From the NCBI RefSeq assembly GCF_900111405.1, contig NZ_FOHJ01000004.1, forward strand, positions 1-64,000: DNA of 64,000 nucleotides. Direction: 5' to 3'. Source of the stretch: Salinibacillus kushneri (lineage in GTDB: Bacteria > Bacillota > Bacilli > Bacillales > Alkalibacillaceae). Under the pieces are notes generated by a model. That model saw only the letters and a list, made by a program, of their open reading frames with translations. It was not told the origin of the DNA and ran no database searches. Made by a program: the position numbers and the translations under genes. This document shows, piece by piece, positions 55,047 to 63,041 of the stretch; the stretch's first letter is position 1, and every line of letters starts with the position of its first letter.

Positions 55047-56648
55047 ATGCTTAACGTTCAAAATGTGAGTTTACGGTATGGTGATCGTAAGCTATTTGAA
55101 GATGTTAATATTAAATTCACGCCTGGTAACTGTTATGGGTTAATTGGTGCTAATGGTGCCGGTAAATCCACTTTTCTCAAAATTTTATCCGGTGAAATAG
55201 AAGCGCAGACCGGTGATGTACAAATTACCCCAGGTCAAAGATTAGCCGTTTTAAAACAGGATCATTTTAAGTATGAAGAGGATGAAGTTCTTCAAGTTGT
55301 CATAATGGGCCATGAACGTCTATATAAAATCATGCATGAGAAAAATGAAATTTATATGAAGCCCGATTTCTCAGATGAGGATGGAATGAGAGCAGCTGAA
55401 TTGGAAAGTGAATTTGCTGAGCTTAACGGCTGGGAAGCTGAATCAGATGCTTCTAAGCTATTAACCGGGCTTGGTATAGATGAATCCCTTCATCAGGTGA
55501 AAATGGCAGAATTAACAGGTTCTAAAAAGGTAAAAGTTCTTTTAGCTCAAGCGTTATTCGGACAGCCTGATATTTTGCTTCTTGATGAGCCGACAAACCA
55601 TTTAGATATTAAAGCCGTACAATGGCTGGAGGAGTTTTTGATTAACTTCGAAAATACTGTAATCGTGGTATCCCATGACCGTCACTTTTTAAATAAAGTT
55701 TGTACACATATTACGGACATTGATTATGGAAAAATCGAATTATATGTAGGTAACTATGACTTTTGGTATGAATCGAGTCAGTTAGCCAAAAAAATGGCAG
55801 AAGAGGAAAACAAGAAGAAAGAAGATAAAATTAAAGAACTGGAATCCTTTATTGCACGTTTTAGTGCAAATGCTTCTAAATCTAAGCAGGCAACTTCAAG
55901 GAAAAAGCTTTTGGATAAAATTACGCTCGACGATATAAAGCCTTCTTCAAGAAGATACCCGTATATAGACTTTAAACCAAACAGAGAAATTGGGAATGAT
56001 GTTTTATTTGTTGAAGGTATAAGTAAAACGATTGATGGGGAAAAGGTTCTGGACAATGTCAGTTTTACACTGAAACGAGATGATAAAGTCGCATTAGTTG
56101 GGGATAATGAAAGAGCAAATACAGTCCTCCTGCAAATATTAATGGGGGAAATAGAGCCAGATGAAGGATCCTTTAAATGGGGTGTTACCACGTCTCAAAG
56201 CTATTTTCCAAAGGATAACGCTCCATATTTTGAAAATAATGATCAGGACCTTGTCAATTGGTTGCGTCAGTACTCCCCGGAAGATCAGACAGAGACTTTC
56301 TTAAGAAGCTTTCTTGGCCGAATGCTCTTTTCAGGTGAAGAAGCAATGAAAAAGGCTAATGTCCTTTCTGGCGGTGAAAAAGTTCGCTGCATGCTTTCGA
56401 AAATGATGTTAAGCGGGGCTAACGTTTTATTATTTGATGAGCCGACAAACCACCTTGATTTAGAATCAATTACAGCATTAAATAATGGGTTAATCAAATT
56501 TAATGGTGTACTTTTATTCACTTCCCATGACCATCAATTTATTCAATCACTTGCCAATCGTATTATTGATATAAGACCAGATGGAGTGCTTGACAAAGAG
56601 ATGACCTATGATGAATATCTCGAGTATCAGGGAGTAAACATAGGCTAA
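55047..56648 (+). CDS. ykpA: ABC-F ATPase, YkpA/YbiT type
   Basis: 533 residues, two nucleotide-binding domains, no membrane part. First domain: Walker A 'GLIGANGAGKSTFLKIL', signature altered to 'LTGSKKVKVLLAQALFG', Walker B 'DILLLDEPTNHLDI'. A charged linker with 'FSANASKSKQATSRKKLLDKI' follows. Second domain: Walker A position reads 'LVGDNERANTVLLQIL', lacking GKS/T, but signature 'NVLSGGEKVRCMLSKMML' and Walker B 'VLLFDEPTNHLDL' are normal. ABC-F proteins act on the ribosome. Confidence 0.92.
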   Translation: MLNVQNVSLRYGDRKLFEDVNIKFTPGNCYGLIGANGAGKSTFLKILSGEIEAQTGDVQITPGQRLAVLKQDHFKYEEDEVLQVVIMGHERLYKIMHEKNEIYMKPDFSDEDGMRAAELESEFAELNGWEAESDASKLLTGLGIDESLHQVKMAELTGSKKVKVLLAQALFGQPDILLLDEPTNHLDIKAVQWLEEFLINFENTVIVVSHDRHFLNKVCTHITDIDYGKIELYVGNYDFWYESSQLAKKMAEEENKKKEDKIKELESFIARFSANASKSKQATSRKKLLDKITLDDIKPSSRRYPYIDFKPNREIGNDVLFVEGISKTIDGEKVLDNVSFTLKRDDKVALVGDNERANTVLLQILMGEIEPDEGSFKWGVTTSQSYFPKDNAPYFENNDQDLVNWLRQYSPEDQTETFLRSFLGRMLFSGEEAMKKANVLSGGEKVRCMLSKMMLSGANVLLFDEPTNHLDLESITALNNGLIKFNGVLLFTSHDHQFIQSLANRIIDIRPDGVLDKEMTYDEYLEYQGVNIG

Positions 56649-56660
56649 CCAGCTATTAAT

Positions 56661-56692
56661 AGAGCTACTTATTATATAGGTAGCTCTTTTCT
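56661..56692 (+). terminator. Terminator after the ABC-F gene
   Basis: AGAGCTAC (56661-56668) and GTAGCTCT (56680-56687), then TTTTC. Confidence 0.8.
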
Positions 56693-56764
56693 ATATGATA
56701 TTTACATCTTTGTTAAAAAAAGGTAAGATTAAATCATAAATTGTAAAAATGGGGAGTTTTTTGC

Positions 56765-58018
56765 ATGATGGAAACGCTTCCATATCTTTTGAATAATGTA
56801 TTGTTTATTATCTTACCGATTCTGTGCTACCTATTATTTTTTAGTGAGGAGGAAACATCTCGTTATTCAAGGATTTTATCCAAATTTTCCATTTTCCTGA
56901 CTATCGCTTTAATTCTTACCATCATATTCCCCGCAGTCTATTCTGATGAATTTTACTATGATTTAAGAATTGTTCCGATTATGATGGCTGTATTGTATGG
57001 TCCCCGATTATTAGGTGTCGGTATAACGCTCATCATGTTAGTGATTACATTGATCTTCCAATACCCTGACTTCTACCCCGATTTAGGGAACTATATCATT
57101 GCTGTTGCGATATTATTTTGGGTAAAGAAATACTATCTTAAAGCGGAATTAATAGCAAAAATCATGATGGTTACCCTCTTTTATCTATTAATCTCAATTA
57201 CTCGAGGAATCTATCTCATCCATATTGATCAATCTCAGCAATTACCTCTGTTAATCATACTTTCTTTTATTACATGGTTTACAATCTTAGCTGTTTTGTT
57301 ACTTATTGAACATATGGAAAAACAAGCACAGTTAAAACGTGAATTGAGACATATAGAAAAAGTTGATGCAGTCGGTCAGTTAGCTGCTTCGGTTACACAT
57401 GAAGTAAAAAATCCCTTAACAACTGTTAAAGGATTTCTGCAGATTCTGTATGAAAAAGATTATATAAAAGAAAAAGATAAGTCTTACATGAAAATATCCA
57501 TAGATGAATTGGGCCGGGCTGAATATATAATAAAAAACTATTTATCTTTATCAAAACCTAAAGAAAATCCATATGGAAAGGTTGATATCTCTTCAGTACT
57601 ACATGACCTCACGAATCTTATGTCAACCTATAAGCATCAACATCCTATTCAGATGGTTACATCGATTGAACCAATTTTGTTCGTTAAGGGCATTAAGTAT
57701 GAAGTTCAACAGGTGCTACTAAATATTGTAAAGAACGGTTTTGAAGCCATGAACGAACAAGGGGGACAATTATACATAAAAGCAATGAGAAGAGATCCTT
57801 TTGTTGTCATTACAGTGAAGGATCAAGGCAAAGGAATTGCAAAAGAGGATTTAAAGAAAATTGGCGAATCCTATTTTTCCACAAAGGATTATGGTACCGG
57901 ACTTGGTCTAAGTGTTAGTTTTGAAATTGTTAAACGAATGGGTGGAAGAATTACTGTTCATAGCGAATTGGGTTACGGCACTATATTCACAATCGAGCTT
58001 CCCTTAGTAGATGATTAA
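56765..58018 (+). CDS. KinB-like sensor histidine kinase
   Basis: 417 residues. Six membrane helices in the first 190 residues (5TM-LYT-like sensor), then HisKA with phospho-His in 'LAASVTHEVKNPLTTVKGFLQIL' and an ATPase domain: 'QQVLLNIVKNGFEAM' (N box), 'VKDQGKGIAKED' (G1), 'STKDYGTGLGLSVSFEIV' (G2). Sporulation kinases feeding Spo0F have this form. No response regulator is next to it. Confidence 0.9.
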   Translation: MMETLPYLLNNVLFIILPILCYLLFFSEEETSRYSRILSKFSIFLTIALILTIIFPAVYSDEFYYDLRIVPIMMAVLYGPRLLGVGITLIMLVITLIFQYPDFYPDLGNYIIAVAILFWVKKYYLKAELIAKIMMVTLFYLLISITRGIYLIHIDQSQQLPLLIILSFITWFTILAVLLLIEHMEKQAQLKRELRHIEKVDAVGQLAASVTHEVKNPLTTVKGFLQILYEKDYIKEKDKSYMKISIDELGRAEYIIKNYLSLSKPKENPYGKVDISSVLHDLTNLMSTYKHQHPIQMVTSIEPILFVKGIKYEVQQVLLNIVKNGFEAMNEQGGQLYIKAMRRDPFVVITVKDQGKGIAKEDLKKIGESYFSTKDYGTGLGLSVSFEIVKRMGGRITVHSELGYGTIFTIELPLVDD

Positions 58019-58096
58019 ACAAGTTCTTTTCTTTCCTATTAATCTACTTTCTTTTACAATAATAGGAGTAGTTTCTTTATGGAAAGGAAGTATAAA

Positions 58097-60268
58097 ATGG
58101 ACTATATTTTCACCTCTGCAAATCCCATGTTGCTCTTTTTAGCTATTGTTTTAACCTTTATGGCTTCCTATACGGCCCTGGACTTATTTACGCTTATTCG
58201 TTCATCTGACCGGAATAAAGAGTTTTTATTTTTAGGCGGAATTACTTCCATGGGGATTGGAATATGGGTAATGAATGTACTTGTTACCTTTACCATTAAT
58301 ACGGTCGATTTGTCCGATTATAATATACCGCTTGAGATACTTTCGGTTTTATTGGGTATTATTTTTATTGGAATCGCTTTTTATAATCTTGTTGCAAGAG
58401 CATATCGATTATCGCGTCTTTTTACCAGCAGTTTTTTTCTTACGTTGGCCGTTTTTTGCTTCCATGTTCTAGGTGTTTATTCCATGAACTATACGATGTC
58501 TTTTAGTCCTTTTATTTTGTTTATATCACTTGTTATGATTTTTGTTTCGTTTTTATTTTCACTATGGCTCCTTTTTTCAAAGAAGTATTCCTATAATAGG
58601 AGAGGATGGTTACGGCCAGTAAGTACATTAATTATTACGCTTGCCATTATCGAAGGCTATTTTCTTCTCTCAAGGGCATCAAGTTTTTATAATCCTGAAC
58701 AAATAACAGAAGAAGGTATTCGCTTAGAGGAATCTTTTGTCTTTTATGTAATCCTTTTTATGTCGGTTTTAATTTTAACCGGATTAATTGTAACTAGTAC
58801 ATTGGTAAGTAAACGTCTGGCTTCCAGTTACACAAATTTACAGGATATCTATACGGCATTAGATGCATCATCTATTGTCGCGATTACTGATGAGGATGGG
58901 ACGATTACATATGCAAATGATAAATTCGCGGATATTTCAAAATATAGTAAAGACGAACTTATAGGCAGTAGTCATAATCTATTAAAATCAGGTAACCACT
59001 CTAATCAATTTTTTGAAAATATGTGGAGCACAATAACAAAGGGAAGGATTTGGAAAGGAGAAATTTGTAACCGAGCTAAAGATGGCACCCTTTACTGGGT
59101 AGATACGACCATCGTACCCTTTGTAAACAAGAATCGAAAGCCATCCCAATACGTTTCGATTCGTACGGATATTACGAATCGAAAATTGGCAGAAGAACAA
59201 CTGAAAAGTTCTCTTAAGGAAAACAAGGATTTTAAATTTGCCCTTGATCAATCTTCTATAGTTGCAATTACAGACAAACGTGGAAAAATTATTTATGCTA
59301 ATGATAAGTTTTGCGAGATTTCAAAATATTCCCATGAAGAGTTGATAGGTCAGGATCATCGAATATTAAATTCAGGCTATCATCCTAAAACCTTTTTCAA
59401 AGATTTATGGAGAACCATCGGCACAGGTCATGTGTGGAAAGGAGAAATTTGTAACAGGGCAAAGGACGGTTCCATCTATTGGGTAAATACAACAATTGTT
59501 CCTTTCCTGGATGAAAATAATAAGCCCTATCAATATATTGCCATTCGGACGGATATAACGGAACGAAAGCGTACAGAAGAATATTTACACCGTCAGGACA
59601 AATTAGCAGCTGTAGGACAATTAGCAGCGGGAGTTGCACATGAAATACGAAATCCATTAACTTTTATGCAGGGTTATGCAGAATTTCTCGCAATAGATGA
59701 ACAGGATGAGCAAAGGCAAGAATTTTTAGAGATTATATTAGATGAAATTAATCGAGTTGATTTGATTGTGGAAGACTTTATGGTTTTAGCTAAGCCTAAA
59801 GATTTAACCATGGAAGTCAAAAATCTGGTTTCCACTGTGGAAAATGTTCTTTCTTTATTGGACTATGACGCACGAAAGCAAAATGTTTCAGTAGCATTTC
59901 AGGCTGATAAAGAAGAAATGAAGGTGGTCATGGATGAAAATCGTATGAAACAGGTTATTCTTAACCTAGTAAAAAATGCGATTGAGGCTATGCCTGAAGG
60001 TGGAAACTTACAGCTAGATATGGATTATGTCCAGGAGAAGGATGAAACATTTGTACATGTAGCTATAGCAGATAATGGAATTGGTATTTCTGAACAAAAC
60101 CTTAAAAAGATTTCAGACCCATTTTATACAACAAAAGAAAACGGTAATGGATTAGGCTTAATGATTAGTTATAAGATTGTAGAAAATCATAAGGGTAAAA
60201 TAGATGTAGATAGTGTTGATGGTGAAGGTACAACCTTTCACATATTCATTCCACAGAAGGAAGATTAA
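58097..60268 (+). CDS. Histidine kinase with MHYT-like sensor and two PAS domains
   Basis: 723 residues from the ATG at 58097 (AAAGGAAG upstream). Seven membrane helices with an MHYT-like layout, but the M-H-Y-T triplets read 'GIGIWVMNVLVTF' and 'GVYSMNYTMSF', so the His residues are missing. Two PAS domains follow (about 255-365 and 383-490), closely alike ('WKGEICNRAKDG' in both). HisKA 'LAAGVAHEIRNPLTFMQGY', N box 'NLVKNAIEAMPEGG' and G2 'TTKENGNGLGLMISY' complete it. No response regulator nearby. Confidence 0.9.
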   Translation: MDYIFTSANPMLLFLAIVLTFMASYTALDLFTLIRSSDRNKEFLFLGGITSMGIGIWVMNVLVTFTINTVDLSDYNIPLEILSVLLGIIFIGIAFYNLVARAYRLSRLFTSSFFLTLAVFCFHVLGVYSMNYTMSFSPFILFISLVMIFVSFLFSLWLLFSKKYSYNRRGWLRPVSTLIITLAIIEGYFLLSRASSFYNPEQITEEGIRLEESFVFYVILFMSVLILTGLIVTSTLVSKRLASSYTNLQDIYTALDASSIVAITDEDGTITYANDKFADISKYSKDELIGSSHNLLKSGNHSNQFFENMWSTITKGRIWKGEICNRAKDGTLYWVDTTIVPFVNKNRKPSQYVSIRTDITNRKLAEEQLKSSLKENKDFKFALDQSSIVAITDKRGKIIYANDKFCEISKYSHEELIGQDHRILNSGYHPKTFFKDLWRTIGTGHVWKGEICNRAKDGSIYWVNTTIVPFLDENNKPYQYIAIRTDITERKRTEEYLHRQDKLAAVGQLAAGVAHEIRNPLTFMQGYAEFLAIDEQDEQRQEFLEIILDEINRVDLIVEDFMVLAKPKDLTMEVKNLVSTVENVLSLLDYDARKQNVSVAFQADKEEMKVVMDENRMKQVILNLVKNAIEAMPEGGNLQLDMDYVQEKDETFVHVAIADNGIGISEQNLKKISDPFYTTKENGNGLGLMISYKIVENHKGKIDVDSVDGEGTTFHIFIPQKED

Positions 60269-60274
60269 AGTATA

Positions 60275-60305
60275 CCGTCCAGAGCATATCTGGACGGATT
60301 CTTTT
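60275..60305. terminator. Terminator after the PAS kinase gene
   Basis: CCGTCCAGA (60275-60283) and TCTGGACGG (60289-60297), then TTCTTTT. Confidence 0.88.
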
Positions 60306-60498
60306 ACAAATTTTGATTTTGCTGTTTTATTTCATCTGCACCAAGGGTTTTATTGGCAGATTCAATTCGCTTGTGTTCATCTACAGAATCACCGGGGTAG
60401 GTCTCCTGGTCATCGTGAAAGGGATCGTAGGTTTGGACATTAAGTTCTTCTTGTTTGGGTGCATTTGTTTCGATATTATCTCGTTTTTTCTTTGTCAT
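60304..60498 (-). CDS. Small acidic hydrophilic protein, unknown
   Basis: 64 residues, ATG at 60498 with AAGGAGTGA six bases upstream. No hydrophobic stretch; rich in Asp, Glu, Lys, Gln and Asn ('YDPFHDDQETYPGDSVDEHKR', 'ANKTLGADEIKQQNQN'). It looks like the small, unstructured proteins common in spore formers. Convergent with the kinase gene. I do not recognise the family. Confidence 0.65.
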   Translation of the reverse strand: MTKKKRDNIETNAPKQEELNVQTYDPFHDDQETYPGDSVDEHKRIESANKTLGADEIKQQNQNL

Positions 60499-60627
60499 AA
60501 ATTATCACTCCTTACGCTTTATTACATTTTAAGTTTTCACAAACCGGAGAATTTTATAAATAACAAGTTAACGTGTGATGTATGTATCATGTTTTGTACG
60601 AATAATCATTATATTGTGCAGGAAGAA

Positions 60628-60729
60628 ATGCAAACCGTTAATCATGATGATCAAGAGGCATTAGCAATTGATGAAAAAATTGCGAATAAATTCGTTACCT
60701 TAAATAGACAGATAATGAATGGTGACTAA
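60628..60729 (+). CDS. Possible small ORF upstream of mobA
   Basis: From the ATG at 60628 a frame gives 33 residues, 'QTVNHDDQEALAIDEKIANKFVTLNRQIMNGD'. The site AGGAAGAA is too close for good initiation. It could be a short peptide or the end of a lost gene. It stops 32 bases before mobA. Confidence 0.3.
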   Translation: MQTVNHDDQEALAIDEKIANKFVTLNRQIMNGD

Positions 60730-60761
60730 AGGGTAAACCAGTTTTGAATAGGAGTGTTGCA

Positions 60762-61349
60762 ATGAAAACAAAATTTTCTGGAGTTGTGTTAGCGGGCGGA
60801 AAGTCAAGGCGGTTCGGTTCCCCCAAGGCCTTTGCAAAAAAAGGAAAAAAAGCTTTTTATCAATATTCTTTGGATGCTTTATCTCCCTTAGTTGATGAGC
60901 TCATTATTGTTACCAATCCATCCCTTTTTCCTGGCTTTGATAGACAATATATAAATAATCTTAGTATTGTAAATGATCATCCAGATGTTCAGGCAAAGGG
61001 ACCGCTCTCAGGTCTATGGACGGCAATGAATATAAAAGCTGCCGATTGGTATATCGTTCTTCCGGTTGATGTACCTTTTATGGAAACCCGTATATTAGAA
61101 AGAATAAAAAAACACGGAGATAGCGAAGTCGATGCCATTATTCCAATTGTCTCTCATAGAAAGCAGCCGTTAATAGCCATTTACTCACATCAAATAAAAA
61201 ACAAAATAAAAGATTGCTTAGAATCAGACAACTATTCTGTTGATCAAGTACTAAGCCGATGTAAGGTAAAATATATTCATATAGAAGAAGAGCAACCCTT
61301 TTACAATATAAATAAACCCGATGATTATAATACATATATTTCAAGATAG
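60762..61349 (+). CDS. mobA: Molybdenum cofactor guanylyltransferase
   Basis: 195 residues from the ATG at 60762 (AGGAGTG). Nucleotidyltransferase motif 'GVVLAGGKSRRFGSPKAFAKKGKKAFYQYSL', 'GPLSGLWTAMN', and 'WYIVLPVDVPFME' with the metal Asp. MobA adds GMP to molybdopterin. It precedes modAB, which import molybdate, so the group supports molybdoenzymes encoded elsewhere. Confidence 0.92.
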   Translation: MKTKFSGVVLAGGKSRRFGSPKAFAKKGKKAFYQYSLDALSPLVDELIIVTNPSLFPGFDRQYINNLSIVNDHPDVQAKGPLSGLWTAMNIKAADWYIVLPVDVPFMETRILERIKKHGDSEVDAIIPIVSHRKQPLIAIYSHQIKNKIKDCLESDNYSVDQVLSRCKVKYIHIEEEQPFYNINKPDDYNTYISR

Positions 61350-61402
61350 AAAAGGAAGATATCCTTTTAAGACTGAATTTATGGCCGTTAGGATGGTGGA
61401 AG

Positions 61403-62173
61403 ATGAAAAGGCTCATGTTAACCATATTCACTAGCATCGTAATAATTACAGGATGCTCTGCGGAAAACAAGGCAGATAAAACGGAAATAACAGTTTCAGC
61501 TGCTTCAAGCATGACGGATTGTTTACAAGAATTAAAGAATGCCTTTGAAAACGAGTATCCATCGATAAAAATTCATTACAATTTTGGCGGTTCAGGCTCA
61601 CTTCGGAGACAAATCGAACAAGAAGCCCCCATTGATTTATTTTTTTCGGCTTCAGAAAGGGACTATCAAAAAGTTATGGATAAGGATTTTGTAAAAAAAG
61701 GAGATTATCTATTTGGGAATTCTTTAGTCCTAATCAAGTCAGATCAAACTTCAGTGAACTCTATAGAGGAACTTCTGAAACAGGATGGGAAAATGGCGAT
61801 TGGGACACCAGAATCGGTACCAGCAGGAACCTATGCTAAGGAAGCCTTAAAGAGCTGGGGAAAGTGGAATGAGCTAAAAGCAACCCTGGTCTATACGAAG
61901 GATGTAGCACAAGTATTAACCTTAGTAAACGAAGGTGCAGCAGATCTTGGTATAGTCTATAATAGTGATATGAAAAGAGCGAAAAATGTTACCGTACTAA
62001 AAGCAATTGATGCTGATCTTCATACATCCATTGGATACTACCTGGCAGTTATAAAAGATCAGTTACCAAAAGAGGAAGAAATTGTACAAGCGAAGGATAC
62101 CTTTTATAAATTTGCTTTATCTGATACAGCAAAAGAGGTTTATAAGAAGTATGGATTTACAGTTGAAAAATAG
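61403..62173 (+). CDS. modA: Molybdate-binding lipoprotein ModA
   Basis: 256 residues. Lipobox 'IITGCSAEN' after a short signal. Binding-protein blocks 'TVSAASSMTDCLQELKNAFENEYPSIKIHYNFGGSGSLRRQIEQEAPIDLFFSAS' and 'GTPESVPAGTYAKEAL' are those of ModA; the Ser residues contact molybdate or tungstate. The permease gene begins right after. Confidence 0.94.
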   Translation: MKRLMLTIFTSIVIITGCSAENKADKTEITVSAASSMTDCLQELKNAFENEYPSIKIHYNFGGSGSLRRQIEQEAPIDLFFSASERDYQKVMDKDFVKKGDYLFGNSLVLIKSDQTSVNSIEELLKQDGKMAIGTPESVPAGTYAKEALKSWGKWNELKATLVYTKDVAQVLTLVNEGAADLGIVYNSDMKRAKNVTVLKAIDADLHTSIGYYLAVIKDQLPKEEEIVQAKDTFYKFALSDTAKEVYKKYGFTVEK

Positions 62174-62182
62174 GTGATAGAA

Positions 62183-62839
62183 ATGGAATGGACCTGGCAT
62201 CCCGTTAAAATGTCATTTCTGGCAGCTACTGCTGGAACAATCATTACTTTAAGTGCAGCTATACTAATCGCTCATTTTATGGTTAAAAGGAGAAGGAGAG
62301 GGGAGGCAATACTTGAAACCATCCTATTTCTTCCACTTGTTTTGCCGCCAACTGTTATCGGCTTTATACTTGTTGTCATCTTTGGCAGCAAAAGTTCGGT
62401 TGGCAGGTTAATTGAATATTTTACAGGAAGCAGTGTACTGTTTACGGCACTAGCTGCCATTATAGCAGCTTCGGTAGTTGCTTTCCCGCTCATGTATCAG
62501 TCTATCAAAACAGGTTTTTTATCGGTAGATTCCAATATTTTGGACGCAGCAGAAGTTGATGGTGCATCAAACTGGAAGCAGTTCATAAAAATTATTATCC
62601 CATTATCAACGCGTTCCATTCTTACGGGTATTATTCTTGGCTTTACAAGAGGATTTGGGGAATTTGGTGCTACGTTAATGTTTGCAGGTAATATACCCGG
62701 CAAAACCCAGACGATTCCTACTGCAATATATCTTGCAATAGAAACAGGAGCCACACGCATCGCCTGGTATTATGCATTAATTAGTATAGGATTTTCATTT
62801 CTTTTACTTTTGATGGTGAAATTAACCGGGAAACAATAG
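62183..62839 (+). CDS. modB: Molybdate ABC transporter permease ModB
   Basis: 218 residues from the ATG at 62183 behind AGGTGATAG. Five to six membrane helices and the binding-protein-dependent permease loop 'DAAEVDGASNWKQFIKIIIPLSTRSILTGIILGFTRGFGEFGATLMFAGN'. The usual ATPase gene modC is missing; a terminator follows directly. Confidence 0.94.
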   Translation: MEWTWHPVKMSFLAATAGTIITLSAAILIAHFMVKRRRRGEAILETILFLPLVLPPTVIGFILVVIFGSKSSVGRLIEYFTGSSVLFTALAAIIAASVVAFPLMYQSIKTGFLSVDSNILDAAEVDGASNWKQFIKIIIPLSTRSILTGIILGFTRGFGEFGATLMFAGNIPGKTQTIPTAIYLAIETGATRIAWYYALISIGFSFLLLLMVKLTGKQ

Positions 62840-62868
62840 TGTAACAGTAAAAATCAGGGTCTTTAATA

Positions 62869-62903
62869 AACGTTTTAAGCTTTTTGCTTAAAGCGTTTTT
62901 TGT
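62869..62903 (+). terminator. Terminator after modB
   Basis: AACGTTTTAAGC and GCTTAAAGCGTT form a stem around TTTTT, followed by TTTTTG. Confidence 0.88.
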
Positions 62904-63041
62904 TTCTAGGAACAAGTTGTTCAATGATAAGAGTGAAAAAATGAATACTAAAAGTCATTTTGGGGTAGATAATGTAATTTAAATTTCATATAATGTTATA
63001 AAAAGAAAATAATATTTCATTTAAAAAGGAGAATGAACAAA

